Assembly (NCBI GenBank): GCA_046350555.1
Contig: JAXMAF010000006.1
Location: 1 to 64,000 of the forward strand
Direction of reading: 5' to 3'
From: JAXMAF01 sp046350555
GTDB taxonomy: Bacteria; Planctomycetota; Phycisphaerae; Phycisphaerales; SM1A02
DNA length: 64,000 bases
Position numbers and translations under genes: made by a program
Part shown: one piece after another, positions 25,623-35,335 of the stretch
How positions within the stretch are numbered: position 1 is the first letter of the stretch
Layout: each line of letters opens with the position of its first letter
Notes under the pieces: model-generated
Seen by the model: only the letters and a program-made list of their open reading frames with translations
The model's database searches: none
Told to the model about the DNA's origin: nothing

Positions 25623-26756
25623 TCATCCCCGCCGAAACGCCAGATCCGGCCTTCGCTCGGGGCGCGCCGCGAGGTGCTCGGTGCGCCAGCAGCCGACCCA
25701 GTGGCCTGGCGCAACCTCGTGCAGGATCGAATCGGCGCCGATCGCCGCGGGCCCGTCGCCCGAAGCCCCGCTCGTCGCCATCGCCGGCGGCGGCGGCATC
25801 GCCGGCCACCAGGGAACGACGCCCCGCGCGTGGTCGGGCAGTCGCGTGTACTGGCGCGGATCGTTCACGACCTCGTCGACGGTGGTGAGCCGCGGACGCA
25901 CGTCGCGCACGCCGGGGATCGAGCTGAAGAGCCCGCGCGTGTACGGATGAAGCGGATGGTCAAAGAGATCGAAGACGGTCGCGTACTCGACCACGCGACC
26001 GGCGTACATCACGCAGATCACATCGGCGTTCTCGGCGACGACGCCGAGGTTGTGCGTGATGAGCATCATGCCCATGCCACGTGTGCGCTGAAGCGACGCC
26101 AGCAGCTCGAGGATCTGCGCCTGGATCGTGACGTCCAGCGCCGTCGTGGGCTCGTCGGCGAGCAGCAGCTTGGGCTGGCACGCGAGCGCCATCGCGATCA
26201 TGATCCGCTGCCGCATGCCGCCGGAGAACTGGTGCGGATACGCGTCGATCCGCTTCTCCGGATCGGGAATGCCCACGTCGGCCATCGCCCCCAGCGCGAT
26301 CTGCCGCGCGCCGCCGGCGTCGACCTTCTGGTGAAGGAGGATCGCCTCGACGATCTGGTCGCCGACCGTGTAGACCGGGTTGAGCGACGTCATCGGCTCC
26401 TGGAAGATCATCGCGATCTCCTTCCCGCGCACCGAGAGCATCTCCTGCTCGCGCAGCGAGAGGAGATCGCGCCCCTCGAAGACGATCGTGCCCCGATCGA
26501 CCCGTCCGGGCGGCGAAGGAATGAGCTGCATCGCCGTCATCGCGGTGACGGACTTCCCACAGCCCGACTCGCCCACGACCGCAAGCGTCTGTCGCGGGTG
26601 GATGGTCATGTTGACGCCCGCGACGGCCTGCACGCGCGGCCCTCGGGCGTTGTCGAACGAAACCGCGAGATCGGCGACGTCGAGCAGCGGACGGCCGGCC
26701 ATCGACGCCGCGGCGCCCGCCTTCGATTCCGTCGCCACCGCCCGCATGCCCGCCAT
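25623..26756 (-). CDS. Oligopeptide ABC transporter ATPase, OppD/DppD type
   Basis: This 377-residue ATPase powers a peptide or nickel-type importer. Walker A is GESGCGKSVT, the Q-loop IFQEPMTSLNPVYTVGDQI, the signature FSGGMRQRIMIAMALA, Walker B LLLADEPTTALDVT and the switch His ITHNLG. The C-terminus has the family's HPYTRGLFSSIP and VAPGHWVGC, but the usual Cys cluster before it is replaced by a Pro/Ala linker. Its ATG overlaps the stop of the permease gene by one base. No second ATPase (OppF/DppF) lies in the window, although most such systems use two. Confidence 0.92.
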   Translation of the reverse strand: MAGMRAVATESKAGAAASMAGRPLLDVADLAVSFDNARGPRVQAVAGVNMTIHPRQTLAVVGESGCGKSVTAMTAMQLIPSPPGRVDRGTIVFEGRDLLSLREQEMLSVRGKEIAMIFQEPMTSLNPVYTVGDQIVEAILLHQKVDAGGARQIALGAMADVGIPDPEKRIDAYPHQFSGGMRQRIMIAMALACQPKLLLADEPTTALDVTIQAQILELLASLQRTRGMGMMLITHNLGVVAENADVICVMYAGRVVEYATVFDLFDHPLHPYTRGLFSSIPGVRDVRPRLTTVDEVVNDPRQYTRLPDHARGVVPWWPAMPPPPAMATSGASGDGPAAIGADSILHEVAPGHWVGCWRTEHLAARPERRPDLAFRRG

Positions 26757-28258
26757 CAGTGCGCCGCCTTCCGGAGCTTGGGATCGATCGCGTCGCGCAT
26801 CGCTTCGCCGAGCAGGTTGTAGGAGAGGACCGTGAGGAAGATCGCCAGCCCCGGGAAGATCGCCAGCCACCAGACGAACGCGCCGGCGCTCGTCGTCGCG
26901 CTGCTGAGCAGCTTGCCCCAGCTCGCCTGCCGGTCGGGACCAAGGCCGAGGAAGCTCAGCGTCGCCTCGACCAGGATCGCGCCGGCGATGGCGAACGAGG
27001 CGTCCACGAGCACCGGCGTGACGCCGTTGGGCAGGAGGTGCCGGAAGAGGATCGACCGCAGCGGAAGTCCGACCGCCTGCGCCGCCACGGCGAAGTCCTG
27101 GTGGCGCAGCCGAAGGAACTCGGCGCGCGTGAAGCGCGCCGCGCCGGTCCACGTGACGCACCCGATGATCGCCATCATGGCGTACGTGTTGCGCGGCAGC
27201 ACCGCCGCCGCGACGATGAGCAGGAAGAGGACCGGGATCGCCATGAAGATCTCGACCACGCGATAGAGCGCCAGGTCGAGCCATCCGCCGACATACCCCA
27301 TCAGCGCGCCGATGGTCACGCCGATGAGCACCGCGATGCCCGTGGAGACGAGACCGATGGAGATCGAGAGCCGACATGCGTGCAGGAGCTGGCTGAGCAC
27401 GTCGAAGCCGTTGGTGTCGGTGCCGAGGATGAAGAGCCGCCGGCCCGCGGGAGTCCCCGCGGTCGCGGGATCGACCGATCCGAGCGACGTCATCGGCGGC
27501 AAGAAGTACCGCAGGGTGTCGGTCTGGGTCGGCGACCACGGGATGAGCGTGTAGGTCGCCGTCGCCGCGCCGCTCCGTTCGAGCTCGGCGTAGCGCGCGA
27601 AGTTCTCGAGCTCGGACTGGTTTCCGAACCGGAGCGCACCGGCGGCGACGGCCGCGGCGAGCAGCGCCGCGCCGGCGCGCCGCCATCGCCCGTCGGTCGG
27701 TCCGAGCAGCGCCGCGGGAACGAGGACGATCGCCGGCGCGACGAGCCAGGCCCAGCGCGAGAGCGCCGCGGCGAACGAACCGCGCGGCGCGACGTCGTCG
27801 CCCAGCAGCGTCGCGATGGCGAGCGTCAGTCCGACCTGGAGCGCGGCGAAGACGAGAAGCATCAGCCGTCGCGGACGCGTCGCGCGAAGCGGCAGGATCA
27901 TCAGGGGAAGCGCCAGCGCCGCGCCGGCGAGCAGCGACCAGTCCGTCGGCGTGAGCCACTCGAGAAGCGGCGACGTGACGCGGACCGTTCCGCCCGCCGC
28001 GCTGGTCTCGCGGAGGATGAGCGGATGTCCGTTGGCGATGAGCGGCGCGAAGACCGCGAAGAACGCGACGACCGAGATCCAAGCCAGTCCCGCGACGGCG
28101 GTGCGCCGCCGGACGACGCGCGTCCAGGCGTCGGCCCAGAAGCCCTTGGCCGGCGCGGCGCCGACCCCGCGCATCGCGTCGAGGCCGGAGATCGTCGCGG
28201 GCGCCGCGGATCCCGGAGCGCCACGCCCACCGGTCGGATGGGTGGAGGCGCTACTCAT
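26756..28258 (-). CDS. Oligopeptide ABC transporter permease, OppC type, enlarged
   Basis: This 500-residue membrane protein has an N-terminal helix near 58-75. An unusual extra hydrophobic region follows (residues 100-210, three or four segments), and then the standard permease core (about 270-490). The core opens FILGTDTNGFDVLSQLLHAC and contains the EAA loop FRLRHQDFAVAAQAVGLPLR. FLGLGPDRQASWGKLL lies near the end. A typical OppC has about 300 residues, so the insertion between the first helix and the core is large. It overlaps the ATPase gene and, by 8 bases, the OppB gene. Confidence 0.88.
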   Translation of the reverse strand: MSSASTHPTGGRGAPGSAAPATISGLDAMRGVGAAPAKGFWADAWTRVVRRRTAVAGLAWISVVAFFAVFAPLIANGHPLILRETSAAGGTVRVTSPLLEWLTPTDWSLLAGAALALPLMILPLRATRPRRLMLLVFAALQVGLTLAIATLLGDDVAPRGSFAAALSRWAWLVAPAIVLVPAALLGPTDGRWRRAGAALLAAAVAAGALRFGNQSELENFARYAELERSGAATATYTLIPWSPTQTDTLRYFLPPMTSLGSVDPATAGTPAGRRLFILGTDTNGFDVLSQLLHACRLSISIGLVSTGIAVLIGVTIGALMGYVGGWLDLALYRVVEIFMAIPVLFLLIVAAAVLPRNTYAMMAIIGCVTWTGAARFTRAEFLRLRHQDFAVAAQAVGLPLRSILFRHLLPNGVTPVLVDASFAIAGAILVEATLSFLGLGPDRQASWGKLLSSATTSAGAFVWWLAIFPGLAIFLTVLSYNLLGEAMRDAIDPKLRKAAH

Positions 28259-29810
28259 ACGTCACCCGCGGATCCGCGACCGCGTAGAGGATGTCGGCAA
28301 GGAGCAGCGCGAGCAGGTTCACCGCCGCGATGATGAGCGTGTTGGCGAGGATGATCTCGCGGTCGCGGAGGTTGATCGCCTCGACGATGAGGCTTCCCAT
28401 GCCCGGCACCGTGAAGATCCGCTCGATCACCACCGAACCGCTCAGCGTCGCCGGGAAGAGGCCCACGAAGAGCGTGATGAGCGGCAGGAGCGAGTTGCGG
28501 AAGACGTGCCGCAGCACCACGTCGCGGCGCGGCACGCCCTTGGCCTTGGCCGTGCGCACGTAGTCGGCGCTGAAGTTGTCGAGCATCGCGGCGCGGGTCT
28601 GCTTCGAGAGGATCGCGAAGCCGCCGTAGACGAGGCATGCCACCGGAAGGCAGATGTGCCAGAGCGTGTCGAGCAGATAGCCGCGCTGGAAGCCGGCGCC
28701 GCCGGCGACATCCGACCAGCTCGGCAGGAACGCGAACGCGTCGGCCGACTTGTCGTGCAGCCCGCTCACCGGGAACCAGCCGAGATACTGCGAGCTGGCG
28801 AGGAAGCCCAGCGCCATCACGCCGGCCCAGACGGTCGGCACCGACCAGAGCGCGACGAAGCTGGCGCCGAGCGTGACGTCGAACCACGTTCCGCGCCGCG
28901 CCGCCGCGAGCATTCCGCTGGGCACGGCGATCGCGTAGATGATCGCGAACGCGATGAGGTTGAGCAGCAGCGTCACCGGCAGCGCGGCCCGGATGAGCTC
29001 GCCCACCGGTCGCGACTTCGTGTACGAGACGCCCAGGTCCGGCCAGGCGACGCCGAGCACGCCGGGAATCACCGGCACGCCGGCCTGCGGAAACGGCGCG
29101 GCGGCGAAGGCGGCCTCGAGCACGCGGCGCGCCCGCCGCGCCTCGTCGAAGGCGGCGATCGACTTCGCTCCGGCGGCCTGCACGCGGGCGAACGTCGGCA
29201 GGTCTCGCCTCGGTGCGCTTCGCCGGAAGACGGCCTCGCGGGGCTGGTTCGTGGAGGTGAACGCGCGCACGAGTCCCGCCTCGGTCGCGTAGCGCTCGAG
29301 CGCCTTGCGCAGCTCGGTGTTGGCGGCGACGTAGGCGACGCGCTTCGCGGCGTATTCCGCCTCGGCGGCACGGAAGCGGGCGATGCGTTCCGCGACCGGA
29401 AGCTCGGGCGGAAGCCGTGGCGCCGGGTCGTCGGCCCGTGGATCGGGTGGCGCGACGGCGCCCGGTCCCGCGGGGTTCCACCACTCGACGAGCACGGGTG
29501 GACTCATGGCCCGGGGCGGATGGACGAGGTTCCCCTCGGGCGTGACCTGGTCGCGCGCGCCGAACTTGATCGGGCTGACGCGTCCCAGCCAGCGCAGGTA
29601 TTGCACGACGACGGGGTCGTTCAGTCCGTAGCGATCCTCGAGGTACGCCTGCTGCTGCGCCGCCTTGCTCGCCTCGAGTCCCCCGCCGCTGGCCAGGAGC
29701 GCCGCGCCGACCCCGCCGGGGCTCAGCGCCACGAGCATGAAGACGAGCAGCGTGATCCCGATCAGCGTCGGGATCATCAGGAGCAGTCGTCGGAGGACAT
29801 AGGTGGCCAT
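28251..29810 (-). CDS. Oligopeptide ABC transporter permease, OppB type, enlarged
   Basis: This 519-residue membrane protein starts MATYVLRRLLLMIPTLIGIT, the standard OppB opening, at 29810. Residues 60-260 form a long charged, helical insertion (AERIARFRAAEAEYAAKRVA and neighbours) before the LGVSYTKSRPVGELI region and the permease core. The EAA loop is FSADYVRTAKAKGVPRRDVV, and the C-terminus ends LADILYAVADPRVTYE as in the family. The insertion would be periplasmic and mirrors that of the partner OppC. Its role is unknown. Confidence 0.88.
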   Translation of the reverse strand: MATYVLRRLLLMIPTLIGITLLVFMLVALSPGGVGAALLASGGGLEASKAAQQQAYLEDRYGLNDPVVVQYLRWLGRVSPIKFGARDQVTPEGNLVHPPRAMSPPVLVEWWNPAGPGAVAPPDPRADDPAPRLPPELPVAERIARFRAAEAEYAAKRVAYVAANTELRKALERYATEAGLVRAFTSTNQPREAVFRRSAPRRDLPTFARVQAAGAKSIAAFDEARRARRVLEAAFAAAPFPQAGVPVIPGVLGVAWPDLGVSYTKSRPVGELIRAALPVTLLLNLIAFAIIYAIAVPSGMLAAARRGTWFDVTLGASFVALWSVPTVWAGVMALGFLASSQYLGWFPVSGLHDKSADAFAFLPSWSDVAGGAGFQRGYLLDTLWHICLPVACLVYGGFAILSKQTRAAMLDNFSADYVRTAKAKGVPRRDVVLRHVFRNSLLPLITLFVGLFPATLSGSVVIERIFTVPGMGSLIVEAINLRDREIILANTLIIAAVNLLALLLADILYAVADPRVTYE

Positions 29811-29934
29811 GAGGGCAGTCTTGACGGTCGCCGGCCGGCGGCCCGGTCGCGGTCCACGGCGGAACTCGAGCCGTTTCGGCGAAGGTCGTCCCACCGTGGG
29901 ATCGCTTCACCAACTCCGTGTCGCCGGTATCGCA

Positions 29935-31878
29935 TCACCCCGGCCCGGGCACGCCTGGCCCGATGCGGAAGAACTCCCACGGCTCGAGCCCGCTCTTGTA
30001 CGGATGCACGTTGCCGATCTCCTTGCGGACGAAACGGTACCACGGCACCTCGCGCACGAACGTGTACGGCTGCTCCTCGTGAAGGAGCGCGTGGAGCCGA
30101 TGCCAGATCTCCATGCGCTTCTGGAAGTCCATCTCGTGCCGCCCCGCGTCGATCAGGCGGTCCGCCTCGGGATTCGCCCACTGCACGAAGTTGTCGCCCT
30201 GGTCGAGGATCGCCTGCGAGTGAAACGCCTGCCTCGGGTCCGATTCGGGGGAATTGGGCGACCAGCCCATGATCAGCGAGTCGAAGTCGCGCGTCTTGAG
30301 CACCTGCTGGAAGACCGACCAGTCCAGGGGCCGCACCCTGCATTCGATGCCCACCGCGGCGCACTGGTCCTTGATGTAGTTGGTGAAGCGCTCCGTCGTC
30401 TCGCCGCCGACGGGACGCGTGAACTCGAAGACGAAGGGTTGGCCCGCCTCGTTGCGCAGCACGCCCGTGCCGTCGCGGTCCTTCCAGCCCGCCTCGGCCA
30501 GGAGTTCCTTCGCGCGCTTGAGGTCGTACGGCCACGGCTTGATCGACCGATCGAGCACGAGCGACTCCGTGTTGCCCGGCCCCGTCGCGACGCGCCCCAC
30601 CCCTTCGTAGATCTCGCGCACGACCTTCTCGCGATCGAGCAGCAGGGTCATCGCCTGCCGGACGCGCTTGTCGGCGAACGGCGTCGGCTGGCCGTTGCGC
30701 AGGCCGCATTGCCACGCGATGAACGCGTAGCCGGAACGCATGTTCAACCACTCCAGGGCTTCGGCCTTCTCGCCGAAGTCCGCCTGCTTCGGGACGCGCC
30801 GAAGCTGGACCGACGACGGCATGATCATGTCGCCCTCGCCCTTGCCGAACGCGGTCAGGCGGGCCAGGTCGTCGGTCACCGTCTTGAAGCGCAGGCCGTC
30901 GAGCGCCGGCTTGATTCCCCAGTACTGGTCGTTGCGCACCAGCTTGATGTCCTGGCCCGGCGCCCACTGCTGGTCCGGATCGAGCGCCGCGAGCTTGAAC
31001 TGCCCGGAGCCCATGAGCAGCCCCGTCGACTTGTTGATCGTGGCCGCGTCGAACTTCGAATAGAAGTGCGCGGGCAGCACGTAGATGCCCATCGTGTAGG
31101 AGAGGTTGGTGAAGATCGGCTCCGAGAAGACGAACTCGACCGTGCGGTCGTCGAAGCCGGCCGTGCGCGGATCGTCGGGGTTGCGGACCTTCACCTCGGC
31201 GATCATGTCGAGCGTCGAGCGCTGCCGCTCCGCCTCGATCTGCGGGTTCATGATGAACTTGTCGAACGTCCACTTGACGTCCGCCGCGGTGACCGGCGAA
31301 CCGTCGCTGAACCGCGCCCGCGGGTTGATGTGCACGCGGAGGAAGCGCCCCTTCGGATCGAGCTGCCATGCGTCGGCGAGCAGCCCGCGCATCTCGAGGG
31401 TCAACGGATCGAAGTAGCCGAGGGTCTCGCAGACGCGGTCGATCACGCGACGGCCGTAGACGTCCGTCGAGAGGTAGGGCACGATCTTGGCCGGTTGTCC
31501 CTCGAAGATCTCCGTGAACTCTCCGCCCGGCGCGAACCCCTGCTTGGTGCGCGGATCGCTGGCGAAGGCGAGCGGCTCCTGCCACGCGATCGGGATGTCG
31601 GGGAGCGCCCAGGGCGGCGCCGCGCCGTCGCGCGACGTCGCAGCGCCGTCGCCCGCCGTGGCGTGCGCCGACGACAGGCCGACCGGTGATCCGCCAGCGG
31701 CCTCGAGCTTCTCCTCGACGCGCGCCACATGCCGCTCGAGGTCGCCAAGCGCCTGGTCGATCGCATCGAGCCGTGTCCACACGCGATCCTTCTGCACCAT
31801 GCTCAACCAGACGCTGGCGCCGATGGCGAGCAGCAGGACAAGCACGACGAAGTCCTTGACGCCGAAGCGGGAGTTCAT
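29935..31878 (-). CDS. Oligopeptide ABC transporter substrate-binding protein, membrane-anchored
   Basis: This 647-residue extracytoplasmic solute-binding protein belongs to family 5. The N-terminal helix (VKDFVVLVLLLAIGASVWLS) has no lipobox and no clear cleavage site, and is followed by a short coiled coil (LGDLERHVARVEEKLEA). It probably stays anchored to the membrane. The binding core has FSDGSPVTAADVKWTFDKF, FADKRVRQAMTLLLDREKVV and RAKELLAEAGWKDRDG, all typical of peptide-binding proteins. Start 31878 is chosen at the helix. It lies between two permease genes of the operon. Confidence 0.9.
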   Translation of the reverse strand: MNSRFGVKDFVVLVLLLAIGASVWLSMVQKDRVWTRLDAIDQALGDLERHVARVEEKLEAAGGSPVGLSSAHATAGDGAATSRDGAAPPWALPDIPIAWQEPLAFASDPRTKQGFAPGGEFTEIFEGQPAKIVPYLSTDVYGRRVIDRVCETLGYFDPLTLEMRGLLADAWQLDPKGRFLRVHINPRARFSDGSPVTAADVKWTFDKFIMNPQIEAERQRSTLDMIAEVKVRNPDDPRTAGFDDRTVEFVFSEPIFTNLSYTMGIYVLPAHFYSKFDAATINKSTGLLMGSGQFKLAALDPDQQWAPGQDIKLVRNDQYWGIKPALDGLRFKTVTDDLARLTAFGKGEGDMIMPSSVQLRRVPKQADFGEKAEALEWLNMRSGYAFIAWQCGLRNGQPTPFADKRVRQAMTLLLDREKVVREIYEGVGRVATGPGNTESLVLDRSIKPWPYDLKRAKELLAEAGWKDRDGTGVLRNEAGQPFVFEFTRPVGGETTERFTNYIKDQCAAVGIECRVRPLDWSVFQQVLKTRDFDSLIMGWSPNSPESDPRQAFHSQAILDQGDNFVQWANPEADRLIDAGRHEMDFQKRMEIWHRLHALLHEEQPYTFVREVPWYRFVRKEIGNVHPYKSGLEPWEFFRIGPGVPGPG

Positions 31879-31977
31879 GGTGGAGGATCTCCGAGAAGGC
31901 CGGACCGGAACCGGAATGGGCGGCCGGAAGGGTAGAACACCCCGGGGCAACGGGAGGCCGCGCGGCTGGCCCTCGCA

Positions 31978-33006
31978 CTACAGCGCCCGCGCGCCGCGGC
32001 CCCGGCTTCTCGGATCCAGCCGTTCGCGCAGCCCCTCCCCGACGAAGTTGAGGGCCACCAGCGTGAGCGCAATCAACAGGCACGGCCAAAGAAGCAGCCA
32101 CCAATGCGACGAGACCGGGTTCAGCTCGGCGAGGCCGTCGGCGGCGAGGTTCCCCCAGCTTGGCAGCGGTTCGCGGATGCCCACGCCGAGGAAGCTCAGG
32201 AAGCTCTCGGCCAGGATCGCCGAGGGGACCACGAGGGTCGCATAGACGACGATCGGTCCTCGAAGGTTGGGAAGGAGATGGCGCGTGAGCTGGAGCCGCA
32301 TGGGCACGCCGACCGCGCGGCACGCTTCCATGAAGGGCTCCGTGCGGAGCGACATGACCTGGCCGCGGATCACGCGGGCCATGGTGAGCCAGCTCACGGC
32401 GCCGATGGCCACGAGCAGCGTCGCCAGGTTCGCCGCCTGCCGCGCGCCGGCGGGAAGGTCGGCTTCGGCGCGCTGCACCAGGCCGTCGCTGGCCACGGCG
32501 AGAAGCACCACGAGCAGGATCGATGGCAGCCCGAAGAGGACGTCGACCGTGCGCATGAGGAACGCGTCGATGCGGCCGCCGGCCATGCCGGCGATCATGC
32601 CCACGGTGGTGCCGATCACCACCGCGATGGCCGCCGCCGAGACGCCGATGAGCACGCTGATGGCGCCGCCGACGAGACAGCGCGCGAGCACGTCGCGTCC
32701 GAGCCGGTCGGTTCCAAGCCAGCGCGACGGCGCCGCCTTGCCGCTGGCCAGCGCTGCATCGAGCCGCTCGCGATCGCGCGGCGCCAACGTCCACCAGCGC
32801 GGCGGCAGCAGGTTCAATCGCAGGTCGGTCGCCTCGAAGCGTCGCTGGGGCGGACCGCTGCCCACGTCGAGGCGCGCCGTCGTCCACGGAAGCGAAAGCA
32901 GGCACGCCAGCACGATGAATGTCGCGAGCGCGGCGCCGATCGCCATCGCGGAGGGAAGCGAGCGTGTCCGCGGAGCCTTCCTCGAATGCGCCTGCACGGG
33001 GTGCAT
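31978..33006 (-). CDS. Second OppC/DppC-type ABC permease
   Basis: This 342-residue permease of standard size is the first gene of the minus-strand operon. An N-terminal helix is followed by the loop WLGTDRLGRDVLARCLVGGA, the EAA loop SLRTEPFMEACRAVGVPMRL, and the ending FLGVGIREPLPSWGNLAADG with LTLVALNFVGEGLRERLDPR. The operon therefore holds two OppC-type and one OppB-type permease. Either two alternative heterodimers form, or another OppB lies elsewhere. Confidence 0.9.
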   Translation of the reverse strand: MHPVQAHSRKAPRTRSLPSAMAIGAALATFIVLACLLSLPWTTARLDVGSGPPQRRFEATDLRLNLLPPRWWTLAPRDRERLDAALASGKAAPSRWLGTDRLGRDVLARCLVGGAISVLIGVSAAAIAVVIGTTVGMIAGMAGGRIDAFLMRTVDVLFGLPSILLVVLLAVASDGLVQRAEADLPAGARQAANLATLLVAIGAVSWLTMARVIRGQVMSLRTEPFMEACRAVGVPMRLQLTRHLLPNLRGPIVVYATLVVPSAILAESFLSFLGVGIREPLPSWGNLAADGLAELNPVSSHWWLLLWPCLLIALTLVALNFVGEGLRERLDPRSRGRGARAL

Positions 33007-33031
33007 CGTACGGGAGGGCGGTCGGCGCGAT

Positions 33032-33276
33032 CGCCGCGGAGGGTGGGTGGTGCGCGATGAGCCGCGGAAGCGTGATCAGCCGCGGAAGCGTGATCAGCCG
33101 ACGAAGCGCGATCAGCCGACGAAGCGCAATCAGCCGCGGAGGGCCGCGGAGGGCCGCGGAGAGACGCGGAGGGGAATGAGCCGCGGAGGGCCGCGGAGAA
33201 ACGCGGAGGGGGATGAGCCGCGGAGGGCCGCGGAGAGACGCGGAGGGGGATGAGCCGCGGAGAAACGCGGAGGCGG
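33032..33276. repeat. CCGCGGAGGGCCGCGGAGAGACGCGGAGG repeats
   Basis: About nine units occur in two styles. First come short CGTGATCAGCCGCGGAAG/GCGATCAGCCGACGAAG units (33055-33135). Then longer units follow, GGATGAGCCGCGGAGGGC plus CGCGGAGAGACGCGGAGG, with a period near 34 bases. They lie between the peptide-transporter operon and the stop of the next minus-strand gene. Confidence 0.85.
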
Positions 33277-33336
33277 GCGAGCGGCCGGGGACGGCTGTGC
33301 GCCGCGGATGGGGTCGCTCGCTTGGTCGAGCGACGG

Positions 33337-34323
33337 CTATTTGGTGGACGGCTTTGGCGTCTCTTTCGAGGCGTCCTTCGGCGTCTCTTTCGAGGCATCC
33401 TTCGGCGCTTCCTTGGGCGCTTCCTTCGGTGGCGCTGCCGCACCATCGCGGGCCGGTGGCGGTGCGATCGGTCCGATGCCGCCGCCGGTCGTCACGGCCT
33501 TGAGCAGTTCGGCGATGCGCGCGTCGCGGCTCTTGGTGTCCTCGGTCAGCTCGTCGCGGAACGACTTCACCTTCTGGTCGAGCGCCTTCATCTGCTCGTC
33601 GAGCGCCTTGAGTTCCGCGGCGCGGGTCTTCAGGCTCTTGTCGACCTGCTGGCTCGCCTTGGCGCGCAGCTCCTTGAAGAGCGTCTCAGCCTCCTCGGTG
33701 CGACCGGCGGCCACCGCCTCGCGGTAGCGCTTCGCGGCGTCGCCGACCTCCGCCTGGAGCTTGAGCTCGGAGACCTTGAGTTCATACAGGTCGGGACTCT
33801 GCTCGCGAAGCACCGCGAGCGCCACCAGGCGCCGACCATGATTCTGAATCGCCGCGCGGAGCCCCTCGGGGTCGCTCTCGCCGCGCGTGCGCAGCCACTC
33901 GGCCCATTCGGGCGAGATGTCCTTGGCGACCGCGACCAGCGCGGCGACCTGCTCGGCGCTCAAGGGCCTCGATCCATCGACGTGATTGAGCGGATGGGTC
34001 GAGCCCGCGGCGGGCGCTCCCGGAGCCGTCCCGGACGACGTTGCCGATGCCGTCGGTGGCTGCGGTCGCGTGACGCCCGATCCGCCTGCCGCCGCACCGG
34101 ACGGAGCGCCGGCTGCGGCACCGCGGGGCGGCACCCGCGGCGGCACGGGCCGATCGGCGGGCTTTGATGACGGCGAGGACGGCGACGACGGCGAGGACGG
34201 ATCGACCTCGATGCGCGGCGCGCTCGCGTCGCGATCGATCGCGGACGATGCGCCTGGCAGCGACCCGAGCATCGGGGCCGTCGCGATCATGATCCACGCA
34301 AGTTGAGTCGACGCGGCAGGCAC
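33337..34323 (-). CDS. Hypothetical exported coiled-coil protein
   Basis: This is a 328-residue protein from a GTG at 34323 preceded by GGAGGA. It has a hydrophobic N-terminus (TQLAWIMIATAPMLGSLPG) and a long Pro/Ser/Ala-rich linker. A helical coiled-coil core (residues 120-280, with EEAETLFKELRAKASQQVDK and LKALDEQMKALDQKVKSFRD) precedes a C-terminal tail of Lys/Pro repeats (PKEAPKEAPKDASKETPKDA). No family is recognised. It follows the putative anti-sigma gene on the same strand and probably belongs to the same operon. Confidence 0.65.
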   Translation of the reverse strand: MPAASTQLAWIMIATAPMLGSLPGASSAIDRDASAPRIEVDPSSPSSPSSPSSKPADRPVPPRVPPRGAAAGAPSGAAAGGSGVTRPQPPTASATSSGTAPGAPAAGSTHPLNHVDGSRPLSAEQVAALVAVAKDISPEWAEWLRTRGESDPEGLRAAIQNHGRRLVALAVLREQSPDLYELKVSELKLQAEVGDAAKRYREAVAAGRTEEAETLFKELRAKASQQVDKSLKTRAAELKALDEQMKALDQKVKSFRDELTEDTKSRDARIAELLKAVTTGGGIGPIAPPPARDGAAAPPKEAPKEAPKDASKETPKDASKETPKPSTK

Positions 34324-34388
34324 GGGTCCTCCGGATGCGCGGCGTTGTGGCGGCGGTTCAGCTGGTTCGGCGCTCGAGACGCTGCGCC

Positions 34389-35207
34389 TTACGAACGATC
34401 CTTCGCATCTCGCCGCATGCGGGCCAAGTCGTCGGCGAGGTCGTTCACATGCACGTCGCGCGCCTCCAGGATCGACAGGAGGTCGGATGCGGCGGACTCC
34501 GACGAAATCGGAACGGCACGCACACCCGGCCACCGTGCATGCTCGCTTCGCTGCTGAAGCAGCGACACGAGCGTGGGCTCGGCGGCGTTGGATGACGCAA
34601 AGCTCCCGGTGAAGCCAGCCAGATAGGTGTCGAAGGCGCCGTCGGCGCCGAAGGCCGCACCGGACGCCTGAAGTGGCGACGACGTGGACGCCACGCCACC
34701 ATCGACATGGATCGGTGCGCCGGCGCCACCGGCACGCAAGCCGAGATCGGGCTGGCGCGCATCGCGCGAGTGCGACGCAAGCTGGGCCGCCGGGATCGCG
34801 AGGATCAGGGCGCCCGCAATGGATGCTGCCATGGCCAGTACCGGCCCGATCCGACGCGCGCCCGGCGAACCGGCATGGCGCCGGCGGGTGGCATTCGATC
34901 GGCCGAGCTCGCCCGCACCCGCGGGGATGCTCGATCGCGAACGTTCGCCCGCAGCTTCGACGAGACGAAGCGAGGGACGGCCAGTCGCCACCGTTTGGCC
35001 GACTTCGGCGCCATCGAGGTGCGCAACGGATGCAATGAAGATGCGATCGGCCAAACCGGCCGGAACGTCGCGCAGCTCGAGGGAGCCGCTTCGTTCCAGC
35101 CGTTCGATCACGTCGCGGAACTCGCCGGAGTCGGCGAGCCCGTCATCGAAGGCCCTCGCGGGCACGCCGGGTTGCGGCGCTTCGGAATCGGGTCGGAACT
35201 GGTCCAT
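34389..35207 (-). CDS. Probable anti-sigma factor, single-helix membrane protein
   Basis: This is a 272-residue protein. A cytoplasmic N-terminal region (DDGLADSGEFRDVIERLERS ... DVPAGLADRIFIAS) is followed by one membrane helix (IGPVLAMAASIAGALILAIP) and a C-terminal region outside the membrane without motifs. Position directly downstream of an ECF sigma gene, on the same strand, together with the single-helix layout, suggests an anti-sigma factor. No zinc-binding HxxxCxxC motif is present. The start is uncertain, since the frame is open to 35303 and neither start has a ribosome-binding site. Confidence 0.6.
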   Translation of the reverse strand: MDQFRPDSEAPQPGVPARAFDDGLADSGEFRDVIERLERSGSLELRDVPAGLADRIFIASVAHLDGAEVGQTVATGRPSLRLVEAAGERSRSSIPAGAGELGRSNATRRRHAGSPGARRIGPVLAMAASIAGALILAIPAAQLASHSRDARQPDLGLRAGGAGAPIHVDGGVASTSSPLQASGAAFGADGAFDTYLAGFTGSFASSNAAEPTLVSLLQQRSEHARWPGVRAVPISSESAASDLLSILEARDVHVNDLADDLARMRRDAKDRS

Positions 35208-35335
35208 GGGGAGGAAGGAGACTGGAGGAAAACGTTCGACGGGGCCGGAGATTGCAGCGCTTGGCTGGACGGGCGGCATTTCGACGCGACGGGGGCTTGG
35301 CATCGGTCGCGAAGGGTCGCGCGGGAGCGTTGCCG

